A stretch of DNA of 64,000 nucleotides from Ophiura sarsii (lineage: Eukaryota > Echinodermata > Ophiuroidea > Amphilepidida > Ophiuridae): contig CM069448.1 in the NCBI GenBank assembly GCA_035610835.1, positions 14,322,462 to 14,386,461 of the forward strand, in the 5' to 3' direction. Shown one piece after another: positions 47,333-61,207 of the stretch (the stretch's first letter is position 1; every line of letters begins with the position of its first letter). The translations under genes and the position numbers were made by a program. The notes under the pieces are model-generated. The model did no database searches. It was given only the letters and a program-made list of their open reading frames with translations, and was not told the DNA's origin.

Positions 47333-47872
47333 TCTTTAAAATTAGACTTTAATACAACTGCTAATGATAATGCTGTACGCCTACCTACATGCATGACATT
47401 TGATGTTGTTTAATAATTGTCTTTGCAAAGATTTCCTCTTTGAAATGCAACCAACTATTTCAAAATATTCGCTTGTTTATTAAACTTATCGAATAATTTT
47501 GAACTTTAATAACTGAGAATATCTTTAAAATTAGACCTGCTAATGGTAGTGCTGAACGCCCACACACATGCATGACATTTGATGTTGTTTAATAAATGTC
47601 TTTGCAAAGTCTTTCTCTTTGCATTGCAACCCACTATTTCAAAATATTCGCTTGTTTATTAAACTTATCGAAGAATTTTGAACTTTAATAACTCTGAATA
47701 TCTAAAAAATTAGACCTGCTAACGATAGTGCTGTACGCCCACATACATGCATGACATTTGATGTTAGTTAAAAATTGTCGTTGCAAAGATTTACTCTTTG
47801 AAATGCAACCCACTATTTCAAAATATTTGCTTGTTTATTAAACTTATCGTAGAATTATAAACTTTAATACCA
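47333..47872 (+). repeat. ~178-bp tandem repeat, three copies (unit 2)
   Basis: Same unit as 34513-35235, with copies starting near 47333, 47517 and 47695. The RTE insertion lies ~20 bases beyond the last copy. Confidence 0.9.
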
Positions 47873-47889
47873 GCCAGCCACTAAAATAC

Positions 47890-49334
47890 TGGTGAGCTGC
47901 TGAAGAGCACTAGTGACAATGGAATCAGAATTATGTTACAGCTTTGTAACAAGATCTGGCGCACAAAAGTCTGGCCAGAGGACTGGAAAAAAAAAGGTTT
48001 TCTTCCAAAGAAAGGCGACATCAGTGAATGTAAAAATAATCGAACTATAGCACTAATACCTCATGCAAGTAATATCCTGCTGCACATCCTGAATGAGAGA
48101 CTCAGACAACACCTTGAGAGAGAACTCCCTCCAGAGCAGGCCGGATTCAGAAGAGGAAGGGGTACCAGAGACCATATTGCCAACATTCGTCAGATCATAG
48201 GGAAATGTAATGAATTTCAAAGGACCGCATTTCTGTGCTTCATTGATTATGCTAAGGCGTTTGACTGTGTAAGATACGGTGCTTTGTGGAAAGGCCTGCT
48301 GGCACTTGGAGTTCCATCCCATCTTGTGCATATAATCAAGAACCTATATGATGGCCAACTTGTCTGTGTACATACAGAGAAAGGAAACAGTGACTGGTTC
48401 TCGCTTGGACAGGGGGTGCGTCAAGGTTGCATTCTCTCGCCTACACTTTTCAACATGTATGCCGAATACATCATGAGAAATGCCCTTAACAACTGGAATG
48501 GTGGACTGTCAATTGGAGGATGGCAGCTAAGCAATTTGCGGTATGCAGATGATACTATCCTTCTCACCACTACCCTTGAGGATCTCCAGTGTGTTCTTGA
48601 AAAAGTGAAACACGAGAGTGAGGCTATGGGTCTACGTCTTAATGTTGCTATAACCAAAATCATGATCATTGGTGGAGTCCAGCCAACTGACCCTTTGATG
48701 GTAGATGGGAAGGAAGTTGAGCAAATAACACAGTTCAACTTTCTTGGAGCACTTATCACCACGGATGGCAGCTGTAAGCAAGAAATTAGAAGACGCCTGA
48801 CAATGGCTAGATCTGCCATGGCAAATCTCTCCATAATTTGGGCAGATAGAGAAGTCACCAAATCAACAAAAGTGCGCCTTGTTTGAGCACTTGTTTTCCC
48901 CATAGCCACCTATTCCTGTGAAACATGGTCACTCACCAAGGCAGACCGTGATAGGATAAATGCATTTGAACTGGTGCTGGCTGAAAATGCTCAAAATCCC
49001 CTGGGTTGCTAAACGTACAAATATTAGCGTACTACATGATATTGGTGTGAAGAATAGACTACTCGACTCAGTCAATCGCCAGACTCTCAGCTACTTCGGT
49101 CACATAGCCAGACGTCAGGACAACTGCCTGAAAAGGTCCTTATGCAGGGGAAAATTGAAGGCTCAAGAAGACGCGGACGACCTAGAGCAAGGTGGATGGA
49201 CAGAATCAAAGATCTTACTGGACAACCTCTAACAGGGGTATACAAACTAGCTGCTGAACGACAACAGTGGAGAGCCATCTTGAAAGTCACGAACTATCAG
49301 ACATGACGGAGGCGTACCAGACAGACAGACTAAT
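47890..49334 (+). mobile_element. 5'-truncated RTE (BovB-like) LINE insertion
   Basis: Comparison with unit 1 (35240-35256, CACTAAAGTACCAATG) shows that this block is an insertion. ATAC lies at both edges (47886-47889 and 49335-49338), giving a probable 4-bp target duplication. It begins inside the reverse transcriptase domain and ends after ACAGACAGACTAAT; the endonuclease half is missing. About 1.45 kb against roughly 3.3 kb for full-length RTE elements. Confidence 0.9.
47891..49306 (+). pseudogene. RTE-clade LINE reverse transcriptase, truncated and disrupted
   Basis: The frame is open from the 5' edge of the insertion to a TGA at 48884-48886. It shows RT landmarks: LPKKGDISECKNNRTIALI, AGFRRGRGTRDHIANIR, motif A FIDYAKAFDCV, GVRQGCILSPTLFN, and motif C YADD at 48542-48553. 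These and the C-terminal pieces (YSCETWSLTKADRDR, NWCWLKMLKIPWVAKR, LSYFGHIARR) are typical of the RTE/BovB clade. The C-terminal part is broken by the in-frame TGA, a frameshift near 48960-48975 and another near 49155, with the last frame ending at a TGA at 49304-49306. The stop lies where a CGA codon would fit, a common CpG-decay change. The missing 5' half and the breaks make it a dead copy. Nested in unit 2, absent from unit 1. Confidence 0.9.
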
Positions 49335-51519
49335 ATACCAATGATACCCTCTAAGGGTTCGATTCTCTTTATATAAACATACATGTATCTTTTAAATCTT
49401 AACCACCGATAACACGAGATAATACGTTTGGATATAATGATCTCTATCAAACGTTCATTGTGCTATTTCGACCTTAGCACATTGGTTTCGTTTAGTTGAT
49501 GACAATCTGATGCCTGGATTAATTGAATCGAAATAGAATACACGACGAAAACATTATAAATGTCAATACCCTGCACGCGTACTTCATTTTTTTATTGATA
49601 TTAACGAGTTTTATTGACAAGACCATTATTGATTTAACCATTAAATCCAGACTGATGCATGATGAAAATGCTTGTTTATGCAAACTAACATTAAGGTGAA
49701 ATTTGATAGTTTACAACAATATCCCGTAGATGAAAGAGCGCCTTTTATCAAGCCTGGTCAAAACATGGAAATCGTGACGACGCTGTAAATTAAGTTGATC
49801 ACGTGGTATTCCGGAAACTTGAAATTGGTTGAAAACATGAAGGAGACATAAATGTGTTATTTGATAGCAACTGAATATCCTGCCAACCATTTGGTGGTAC
49901 TTTTACTAGATTGTAAATGTCAACTATCATTAATGTTTCAGTGTCCTTTTGTTCATGCATCAAAGGATGATTTGAGAGTGTTATTATTCGTTCTTATGAA
50001 CATGATTTAAAAAGAGATTATCTTCAATTGCGCCTGGAAATACGACGGACATTCACTAGGCAAGAATAGTTGCTTGTTTTAAATAACATCTTGCCACGGA
50101 CGGTAGCTTGATACAAATACATTTGTGTTGCATCATGAGCAAATCGTTAGTGAATTTTTTCACTTTTTGCAGATAATATGATAAATGATAATATCGGTTG
50201 TGAGTTGAACTATTATACGATATTGGTAACAAATCTGGGGCTCTTCTTTGGTGTCGGTTGTTCAATCGTTTTGATATTATTGAATGATTCATATACATGT
50301 ATGTATGTATATTTGATTTATTCATTTAGTTGCCTAGAGAAAACAGCAAAAAAATACCGAAACACAAGCTTTTCATGCAATTCATAAAAGGATGAGTCGC
50401 AATGAAATATATGGAACTTTCGTTGTTGCCATAAGTTGTCACGAATATTAATTATGCTATTAATATGAGGATTCTTAAAATCAATTTAGATTTAGAGGCA
50501 AATCTATAGTTTGAAAGAAAAGCAGAACAACCAAATTAAGCCCAAATAAAATAAGAAATAATTTTTAACGAAATAGTTAAGTTTTGAAACTGAACTAGCA
50601 ACACAACAAATAACATTAAATGAGCGATGTAACGATGTAAAGATTGAACATAATGATCTCTGATTTTGAAGACGTAATGTGTTGATAGCAAAAGCAAACG
50701 ATAGTCGTCACCATCTCAGTGAAAGATAGACTTACGTCTCGAAATATCTTGCGACACTAGTTGCTAAAACATGATAACATGATGTAATTTTATATCTAGA
50801 CAGAAAATATAAGGTGTTCGCTTTATCGTTGACCAAATAACAAGGACCTTTACGTAAGTCGAAAACATGTCGCCACCTTCAGGCAAAGGAGGTGAAAACT
50901 ACCTTTTTAAAGCACTGTGCAGCTAGCCGGACAACGTGTTGTTGTTATAATCATAATAAATAGTTAATCTCAAAACAGCACTCTAAAGTATTAATGGATG
51001 AAGCTTACAGAAGCTGCTCAGTCCATCCCATTAAGAGATTTAACTCTTTCTTAGAAATATATTAATCTAGAATACGACTTTGAGTAATATTAATTTATGA
51101 AGGGATATTGTTCAAATAAATCTGACGATATAAGGATTAATTGTACTAAAATACATTAAACTGTGAAATATGCATGCGGCGATCATTGAGTGTCCTCTTT
51201 GACCCAGGACAATAATTGACCTGCAAAAAAACAAAAACAATTAGAACACAATTTTTTTTCTTATTTTTTTAAATTTCTTTCTCCATCGGAATGAGTAGGT
51301 TGGCACAGAAATACATATTGGTTGTTAAATAAAGTCTGGCGGCAAGACGTGCACCCTTCCAACCAAATTAGGTTCCTGAAACCTTTTCTTGTGGGTACAC
51401 CAGTATTATTCAACAATCCAGCATAATCTTATCAGACATACTGTAGTGTATGCTGGCTTTCCAAATAAGAAACATCACGATTCCATTGGACATCAAAATA
51501 CACGGGTTTATCTATGAGT

Positions 51520-52015
51520 AATCTTTAAAGGGTGCGCTAGAACAGGTATATTAATTAGGTTATCTTTAAAGGGAGCGCTGGAACAGGGAAACATAGATTA
51601 TTACGTGATCTTTAAAAGGGAGCGCTGGAACAGGGAAACATAGATTACTACATGATCTTCAAAGGGAGCGCTGGAACAGGGAAACAGATTATTACGTGAT
51701 CTTTAAAGGAAGCGCTGGAACAGGGAAACATAGATTATTACGTGATCATTAAAGGGAGTGCTGGAACAAGGAAACATAGATTATTAGGTGATCTTTAAAG
51801 GGAGCCCTGGCACAGGGAAACATAGATTATTACGTGATCTTTAGAGGGAACAGGGAAACATAGGTTATTACGTGATCTGTAAAGGGAGCGCTGGAACAGG
51901 GAAACGAAGATTATTACGGTAATCTTTAAAGGGAGCGCTGGAACAGGGAAACACAGATTATTACGGTGATCTTTAATGGGAGCGCTGGAACAGGGATACG
52001 TAGAATGTTAGTGAT
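51520..52015 (+). repeat. ~45-bp minisatellite, unit 2
   Basis: Copy of 37902-38400 with the same number and order of variant units, e.g. the shortened GATCTTTAGAGGGAACAGGG unit. The array has therefore hardly changed since the duplication. Confidence 0.9.
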
Positions 52016-53090
52016 CTTAAAATGAAGAGATGGATTAAAACGTAGATAATTGTATTGAGTAAACTTAACGAATGTATTATACAGGATATGCGATATTTTG
52101 TGTCAGGTGTAGTTCCCTTTCAATACCAGTTTAAACCTTAATGAATATTTTATTCAAAAGACACTTGTAGATTATACAACTGGACGTGGCTGCCGCCCTT
52201 ATGAAATATACGTTAAATAAATAAGGTGCTGCTATAAATATCTGTACATTATAATACTTCATGTGTTGAAAATGACTTGTGCTTTAAATTATACTTCAAA
52301 ATAACTGCTAATGCTAGTGCTATAGCCTATGTGCTTGACATTTGATGTTGTATAATAATTGTCTTTGCAATGATTTCCCTTCTGATATTTAACGCACTAT
52401 TTTAAAATTTTCATTACTTTATTCTATGAGAATAATTTGAATTTACTAGTAAGATAAAAGCGAAGTCTGTTATCCTGACCGGTACAATTGAAACAAAAAC
52501 TCTAGTATACCATAAATATATGTCCAATATGTCGGTATCTTAAGCCTAAAAACATGATATTTATATAATATTGAATGGCTTTGAGACAATCAATATTATA
52601 TATTATTATTATTTATATAACAGACTGTTTTGATAAAATTAAATAAGTTAGCCCGAATTGGCCTCCTGCGTATGTACTCACGCGCACATCTTCTGCGCCG
52701 CACTAAAAATATTGGACGGCAAATTTTTTTGAATATTGGACGCTCATCCCGGAACTTGGTGCACAATATTCAATACGCACTTTTATTGTACCATATAAAG
52801 ACATCCCATGATAGGCATGATGAGGGCCCGTTGTGGCCTGCGCGCATAGATGGGTCCGCGATGGGATGTTGAGGCACTGACATCATACCACCGCAATTCG
52901 CAATCACTTTAACAATAACATGTTTAACACATAATGTGTTCCTGGATGAAGGCCTACGGTTTACGCTCCCAGTTCCTTTATTAACCCTAACCCGCCATCT
53001 AACCCTTTTTACCTCCTGATCATATGCATATAGTTTAACTCATACAAAAACACGCCTGGGAGTTAAAGTTAATTGGAGTCATTTTTCCCC

Positions 53091-53603
53091 GGGGGGGGGG
53101 GGGGGGGGGGGGGTATTACTCACGTATATTGGCCATACGGGTATGTGCGGCTGTCAAGACCCCTTTTTCACGCCTTTCGGCCGCTCCGTAATACCCCCTT
53201 TTCATCCACTAGCAGTTCCATAAGACCCCCTTTTCATCCATTGGCAGTTCCCTTAGATCCCAAATTCAGTTCATAAGGCAACATTTTGCCTAAAATTCAG
53301 TTTATAAAACACAATTTTGTATAAGAATTCAGTTCTCTAAGACCCCAATTTCGGCGACCGTTCAGTTCGGTAAGCCCCTGTTTTTGGTGCCCGTTCAGTT
53401 CATAAGGCAACATTTTGCCTAAAATTCAGTTTATAAGACACGATTTTGTATAAGAATTCAGTTCTCTAAGACCCCAATTTCGGCGACCGTTCAGTTCGGT
53501 AAGCCCCTGTTTTTGGTGCCCGTTCAGTTCGGTAAGCCCCTGTTTACAGACTGCCCAGCCGCACACCCCTACCCACTTCACTATTCCAGTACCCCCCACC
53601 CCC
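53091..53603. mobile_element. GGGGGGTA-ended element, unit 2 copy with internal expansion
   Basis: Counterpart of 39477-39839. The leading G run is 23 bases long. An interior block (TTCATAAGGCAACATTTTGC to GGTGCCCGTTCAGTTC) is duplicated, adding ~120 bp. Confidence 0.7.
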
Positions 53604-54539
53604 TGGCCTTTTCTCTCTTTGTTAGCCACCGGACGGCTTCCTTTTACCCGCCCCATGAAAAGACCCAGTTTGCGCCACGAACGCGTACGCACCTTACAGT
53701 CTGCGCCATTACGCGTGCGGCGGCAACCACGTGCGCCATGTTTTGTTTTGTTTATATGTTTATACGCGGGCGCGTAGCAACAGTTTGTTGTCTACGTGGG
53801 GCGAAGATCCCTTTTCATTGCGATTGCATAGGCAGATCGGCAGGAATCTGCACCCAAAGGCACTGGACGGACAGACTCGCCAAAATAGTATTATGATAGA
53901 TAGGTGCATACTAATACTATGTATTCGTTCTGAAATGGATCGGCAAAAACAGTACGCGAGCGGGCACCCAGATTCCTTTCATACTGTAGATAGATGAAGA
54001 CAAGATAGTCAAAAAGATGCGGCGTATCATCAAAGCGAAAGATAGTGTTCTTGATTAATTTTGTTCCTTTTGTATAAAATTAGATTTCTAGATTAAATTA
54101 TTCGAAAAAGAATGCACGGGTAAATGCCAACATAGCAACTTTCAGCAGTTTCAGGTATATCTCAACTAAAGTTCGGCCCCTTTGCTCGAAGGACCAATTA
54201 ACGACCGACCCACTTTATCCTACTACACTACACAGCACTCAAAAAGTCAATTTCATTGTTCCAGCAGCCCAGACCCAACATCGGAGTAAACTGATTTCAA
54301 CAGATAGCGCAGAAGCTTAGCAACACTGAAAATAAATCGCCCTCTTTATTATGATTACGGTGGTAACTCGAGGCAATGAAGACCTGGTAGATGATTAAGC
54401 ATCCTTTAATATTTGTTGAATATTGCTCAGGGAGAATTAGGGGATGGACTATTTCATACAGTACATGTAACCATGCGCCTGCTGAGATAACCATCAATGG
54501 CGATGATGAAGATAAGCAGGGACAGACTTAGTAAATATA

Positions 54540-55462
54540 TGGGCGATTCCACGGTGACACGCGTTACATTTAAGCGCGCCATTCTTTATTCTCCACTCTA
54601 TAACTGTAAAAGTAATTTGAATGAAGTTTTCATCTTTTGTATTGTAATACCCAAGACTTAAGGCTAGATCCTCATGCTAACACCAATGTGAAATATTAGC
54701 TCATGTTAATGTAAGACCGCTCCGAATATCGGTAACACGCGTTACGAAAAAAGACGCACTAAAAGAAAATCCCAACTTTGTTTTGCTTGTGTATTTCAAC
54801 TAACCAACCTACAATCAATTGGTCAATACTGTAAGCAAGTACCTTTATAAGGTTTATAAAACTAGAATAATAACAAGAATTAAAGTTCTCACATTTTTGT
54901 AAAATGCAAAATAGTCGGTAACACGTGTTACGGTAACACGCGTTACACTTTGTCCAGCCATAATTTACTAGTCTTAGATGCTTTATTATATTTCTAAATT
55001 AAAATTAATTTTGACTTTGGCAATTGAACTAACATATTAACCATAAATAGTGATAAATAACACTTGAAAAATTGAGGTTTTAGCACGTTTTCCTGAATAT
55101 GAGCTTGGTAACACGCGTTACGACATTTTGATGGCCTATTGTAGAGTGGTGGTTATGAATTTATCTAATTGTTTATTATTTTTAAATAGGGCCTAACTAG
55201 TAGAATTAAAATTATAAGTGGCGTAAATTAAAACCAAATCAATAAAGTAAATATTTTCAAAAAAGTGTTGCTCCGGTAACACGTGTTACCATTTTGGGGG
55301 TAAGAAAAGTAGAATTTTTTCATACATAGTAAACATTAGCCAAATGTTGTAACAATTTTTCCTGAACCTTTGCATGAGCTTTGAACAACATAGAGGTAAA
55401 AATAAATATTTTGGAGCAATTTTCAGTTTTTTTGCTCCGTCACATTTTCATGGAATCGCCCA
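54540..55462. mobile_element. 0.92-kb palindrome-bearing element, unit 2 copy
   Basis: Same ends and the same six sites as the unit 1 copy, at 54554 (variant), 54732, 54918, 54933, 55108 and 55276. All six are unchanged while bases between them differ in several places. TATA flanks both ends. Confidence 0.75.
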
Positions 55463-56664
55463 TATACAATCGATGGCGTGTCCAAAATCCTCTACCCGGT
55501 GTAAAAAGATCACGAGTGATGCATGAACCATAGTCCGCCCTGCACAGTAAAGTATCTCTACACGCAACACTAGTTTCACGCTCCATTCCGTGTGTGTCTA
55601 TGGAGGCCGGACTATGGCTCCAGGGCGAGTGGCTCCTTCCACACCGGGCCGAAAGTGGATGGCAGCTAGAAAATGCACCCACCCCTAAATGATGGTCGTG
55701 GGTGCATGAGATCTAATTAAGCCTAGTATACACACCTCCTCAACGCGTCGATGAGAATTTACGAGGATAACCTGCAAAATAGGTACTTTCATCGTCTCTG
55801 ATGAAAACCCCCGAAGAAATGTCCCCTTTCCATTTCAAATTCAGATATTTTAGGCAATGGATCTTTTCATTTTCTGCGGTTTTTCTGTATAGTCTTTAAA
55901 ATGTTTAAATGCGGCGGAAAGGACAAATTCGTATCTCGAAATTGTTGTCCTTACCCTATTTTTAAAAATAGACATTTGAGGTGTGCACATTTCAAAGATG
56001 GCAAGACACAATATGGCGGTATATAAACAAATTAAAAGCATACAGCAATAGATAGGATCCATTGTAGATGCTATGTAGGTGTTGGATCACACATATCAAA
56101 GGATGATACATTATTCCCAAGGCTGTTATAAGGATTCTACATCTTGTCGAATGCCGTGAACTTAGGTGAATAAAACATGGATTGTTTTCCCTATAGGTCC
56201 ACCATATATCTGGTGTCTCGCGATATTGCATCAATCTTCATCAGGTCGATGTTTAATGGCGCATTAATATTTAGACATCTACTTCGCTTTTCCGTTGACA
56301 TCTGTATTAGACTCACTGTTCCACGTATAGAAAACTACCGTATGTCAGTTAGAAAAGGATTCGTCTAAACAAAATTAGGGACTGTATGAATTTTAGTTTG
56401 TTGTCTTCCTCGGTGGATTGTGTTTGATCCAGAGCTATTGTTTCTAGACTGTTTCTTGATGACGTCATCGGATGTTGAGGATGACGCCCTCTGGATCACT
56501 TAGTCGTGAAGGTGCCAGAGGGGAGACTAGAAACACCAGAATAAAATAAGTACTGACATTAAAACAAACCTACGCAAGGGTCTGCGTTAGAGGATTCGGA
56601 AAAACTTCATATACTCTAATCAGTATCCTCAAAGACATCGTCAATGCGCAATCAAAGATTTTTC

Positions 56665-57220
56665 TTTAGATAAACTATGGCATTACTATGCATGGTATCG
56701 CGGTACGAGTATTCCAGGTGCAATGCATCAAGACTCCAATGCATCAGTTAAGAGTGCGTAATCAACAAGGGTGTAATTGGAAGAAAAAAGGTAGGCTATG
56801 TTTTCCCTTCGGATATGTTTCTTCACAAGAACAAGTAATAAATACATTATATGAGACGTACTCCCACGAACCAGGAAAAGTGGGGAAAATATCAGATTTT
56901 ATATCTGATTTTATTTGAATTACTGCATTTACAAATTTTATTTTTAGATAAACTATGGCATTACTATGCATGGTATCGCGGTACGAGTATTCCAGGTGCA
57001 ATGCATCAAGACTCCAATGCATCAGTTAAGAGTGCGTAATCAACAAGGGTGTAATTGGAAGAAAAAAGGTAGGCTATGTTTTCCCTTCGGATATGTTTCT
57101 TCACAAGAACAAGTAATAAATACATTATATGAGACGTACTCCCACGAACCAGGAAAAGTGGGGAAAATATCAGATTTTATTTCAGATTTTATTTGAATTA
57201 CTGCATTTACAAATTTTATC
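56665..57220 (+). repeat. 278-bp tandem duplication specific to unit 2
   Basis: 56665-56942 and 56943-57220 are nearly identical (one visible difference is TATATCTGATT against TATTTCAGATT). Unit 1 has a single copy at 42893-43170. Paired 76-codon ORFs here are by-products. Confidence 0.95.
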
Positions 57221-57679
57221 ACATTTTAGTATTCATTAGCCTTATCTGTTGTACTTCAAAATCCAAAATCTCACTTGAAAATCCTTATGTTTATTATTGA
57301 TTTTCGTGGGATCGGGTTACATAATATATTCACTTGAATAATAATTCAATATCCTTAAAGGGAATGGCTGTGTACGTGAAATCAAAGGTTTAGCATTTGA
57401 TAACATATTGCGTCACTTCACGGGGGCACACGTTTGGTGTATTATAATCCTACAGCAAATAGTAGGTACAATATGTACATCAGAGACTTTCAATCATTAT
57501 TCATAAGAGTCAGGACACCAACATTAGAGTTGCGTGTAATACGTAGTTTGGGTCAACAAAAATGGTGATTCAAGTTGGATTTAGTCAATGGAGTAGGCCT
57601 ATGTGTATGATAATATAATGCAAACAAAATACCGCTTAAATATTAATTATAGGTCAATAATTGTGTATGTGTTATGTCG

Positions 57680-57804
57680 TGAGAAATTAGACAAATCAAT
57701 GCACGCGCGCTGATGTTGATGTGCGAATAATGGCACGACCCCGCAGGGGAGAGATATTGTGAGCATATCAACATTTGCGCAAGTGCATTGATTTTTCTAA
57801 TTTT
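57680..57804. repeat. Long hairpin, unit 2 copy
   Basis: Identical arms to 43630-43754 as far as can be read. Confidence 0.75.
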
Positions 57805-59889
57805 CGAGAAACAAAACATACGCATGTATTGGCCTAATTCATCCACGACACTATACGAATCAAAATTCACAATTTGAACATAATTTTGATCTATGTAATA
57901 ACGAATAAAAACGTATAATAATGTTTTCTATCATATATTATCGGGGTTCAAATCCCCGCCGGTGAATGTCCTTGCTTATTTTTCGTTGGGACATTCGCCG
58001 GTGGTTGTTAATATTTGTTTGTTATAATTATTGTCTATTGTAAACACCGTGGGTTGGTAAACTGCTTTATATTATATTATATGATATAAAACATTATTAT
58101 AAGAATAAAAACGTGTTAACAAGTTTGCTAACACCCGCAGTGAAATCGGCGAACCCGCGGTGTCTGAACAACGAATCAAAACAAAGCGGGTGGTACGATA
58201 TTGAACGGCGCGCACGCGTGGTGCATTAGACACTTTCAACGCACTCCGCGTATTTTTATTTATTTATTTCTGATTGGTTCTACACAACTAAGAGTGTATG
58301 AATTCTAATTATTTGATTGTGACACAAATCTTGAAGTTTTTAAATAATTACCTACAAATTAAGATTATGCACATAAATGACTGCAATAAATTTCAAAACT
58401 GTTCTTCGTATTGACAATATTTCAAAATAGACCACCTAACGATGATGTATTTAGCTCACACACACATTTATAACTCATTCAACAAATTTTGCTCAATGTT
58501 ACCAACAAAGTAAAGTTTGCAAGAATATAAACGCACAGTGCAATGAATACGGCGACTGTCAATGGCCGGTATCGACTACCATGAGTTGAGACAAACATAA
58601 TATAGGAATCTCACCAGTGTGAAGTAATATAATGAAAACAATTACGTATCAATGATTATAGAAACATGACGTAAACGCCCGGGGCCAGTCAACTTTTATA
58701 CTATGAGCATTCGTGACCAATATACGACGTTATGCGAGTATTAACGCGTATTAACGGGTAAAAGTGTCTAAAAACCTCTAATATCGACCATTTCCAAGAA
58801 CAAGAAACAGAGTAATTTATCCGAATCATGTCGGTATTTTACTCGTTTAAGGGTATCAAATTGGAGAGGAAATATCGTCATATTATGGTGAATTGTCATT
58901 AGAATCATGAATTATTACGCGTAAAAAGAAAGGACAACTTTAGTCACGCATCCGTACAGCATGATTGACTGACATCCCCCGGTAGTTAACGTCATATCTT
59001 GATTGGAGGTAATTACATGGTTGATCACACACTGTTGAGAGGTCCTCCGTATGGTATTCACTTTAGGCCAAGTGAAAAAACCCACTAGTTTCTCGTCCTA
59101 ACTTTTTGAAAAAAGGAGGATGAGGACAGGTTTTTGTTTTTGTTTCCCCAAAATGGCGGATCCAAGATGGCGGATGCACCTTTTTCCAAAACTGGTTTCG
59201 GTTTTACCAACACTGTAGGGGAATATGGGGCAACTGGTCCGAAATGAAGGATTTTGTAATTGTATGGGCATACTGCTTTCTTTGGAACAGTACGACTTAT
59301 ATGTTGAAACTTGACATATAGCCTTACCTTCTACATTCCAAAACATTTACAACTTTAGGGTATTTACACATGTGATATTCTCCAGATCTTTGAAGCCACC
59401 TCCTTGAGTGACTTATTGAAAATTCACAGATAGTATGGGCGATTTATGAAGATGGGTTTAGATCATGTTTAAGGAACTTTATATGATTTATAGATATGCA
59501 ACAGTAAATATATACATGCAGTAGAGTCATCTTAAGATGCTAAGTGCATATTGCATTTGATAGGTGCTATATCGTAGTGTGCTCAGGGATTTTTCGAAAT
59601 ATGATTAAAACCATAGGTTGTGGCTGTAACAACCGTAAACAGGCGCATGTTGCTTACTTGGGACATTGGTGGTTTGGATTTGCGATCAAAATTATCATTT
59701 AAAGAATGCTTCAACTTAACTCATTATATCGGGTATTCATTTGGTAGAGTTATTAGTTTATGAATTTGCATATAACAAATTATACAAGGAGAGTTGCATG
59801 TCTTCTTTCGTCACGTAGAGTGCTCAATCCTTTCGGAGAGCAATAATATACGGGGAAGAAGAACACAAATAAATTTACTCCATATTTAT

Positions 59890-59929
59890 TTCACAACAGT
59901 CTGTTTCGCCCAAAGGCTCATCAGGTGAA
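59890..59929 (-). ncRNA. Hammerhead ribozyme motif of the Penelope-like element
   Basis: Read on the minus strand from 59929: TTCAC (stem I), CTGATGA (core), GCC-TTTG-GGC (stem II), GAA (core), ACA-GAC-TGT (stem III), T (cleavage position), GTGAA (stem I). Every conserved core position of a type I hammerhead is present: CUGAUGA, GAA, and the A-U pair opening stem III, followed by H17 = U. Self-cleavage is predicted between 59895 and 59894. Stem III is only 3 bp, as is usual for hammerheads in Penelope-like and related retroelements. Activity is inferred; GUU is a permitted but often slower cleavage triplet. Confidence 0.85.
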
Positions 59930-61207
59930 TGAGAGACTTACTATGGTCACGTGTTATGAACTCGCCTCCCAGTAGGGTGGTGCCGTTATATTTTTTAGTT
60001 TCATGCTGTAATTTTCCTCAAATATTTGTAAAACCACAAAAGCTATCTCAACAAATTTGGTATCATTTTAAAGCCCTAATAACAAGCTATCTGCCTGCAA
60101 AATGGCATTGGTATAGCTAATACAGAATGGGAGATACAGCTGTTTGATGTTTGGGAACCAGGGGTGGTGCTGGAAGGGGTGTTTCTGGAAGGGGTGCCGC
60201 CTGTACAAACTCAATGGGGATAATCCCATGTTTTGTTCTTTTTACAATAACTAGTCATCTCCTAATCTTACAAACACCATTCTGGTCCCATTTTAAAGGA
60301 TAATTAGTAGTCTTTAAGTATGTGGTTCAACAGACTTGTCAACTATTTGTAACAACTAATTAATTATGGATAAGACAATGAACATCAGCTTTCTTCCTAT
60401 TCGCTACACAGTAAACATGAATAATCAGCCTCAATTTACCGGATTTATAAAAATGACAATAACAGAAAAAGTTTTCAACCTATGATAGCAAAAGTATACA
60501 TTTTTGGAAAGCTTGTAACTAGAGGAATTCAGAAATGCAGTTTATATCAGGGAAGGGTTCATCCTTAAACAAATATTTTTGAAAATTCTAAAAATATATA
60601 AAATAAAAATTGGAGATATTCACTAGCCGGTATAATTACCATACCGACGTAGTAACTTTAACAATTATTTATCATCTAATGGGTAATTTCATGAGGAATT
60701 CAAATATGTAAAGTAAATAATGATAGGGGTAGGTATAAAAAATATATGGATCTAGAATTAAAAATTAAAAACTCTGATATTTTTCCGAACATTTCCGATC
60801 ATACCATTTTAGTTCTTATTCGTACTATAATTTTAATGGCATATTTGGTTTCCTCATGAAATTTCCCTTCAGAAAATATATACTTTTACTACCTCAGGGG
60901 GGTATACAAGCAAATATAAATGTGTAAAGTTAAAATCATGTCGTGAAAGCCAAAATCCGTGTGTAACGCGAAAGGAGGCGAGCTTAAAACACATGACCCT
61001 ATAGAAAAACATTAGGTATATCAAGAGATATGGATGGATGCACACAAAGCAAAGTGTTACAAAATATGATCAATTGTGAGTCAACTGAGTGTAATAGATA
61101 AGTGTATGGATTAAAGCACTCAAGAGGGAAGTCATGACAAAGCATAATACAATGTACATACAATTAACTACATGATCAATGGGGGTGGAAGACAGGTAGA
61201 TTGGGTA

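Noticed and set aside
48421..48909. 162-codon minus-strand ORF
   Set aside because: It is the antisense shadow of the RTE reverse transcriptase.
53513..53896. 127-codon + strand ORF in unit 2
   Set aside because: It crosses the end of the GGGGGGTA element and is frameshifted relative to unit 1, so it is a chance reading frame.
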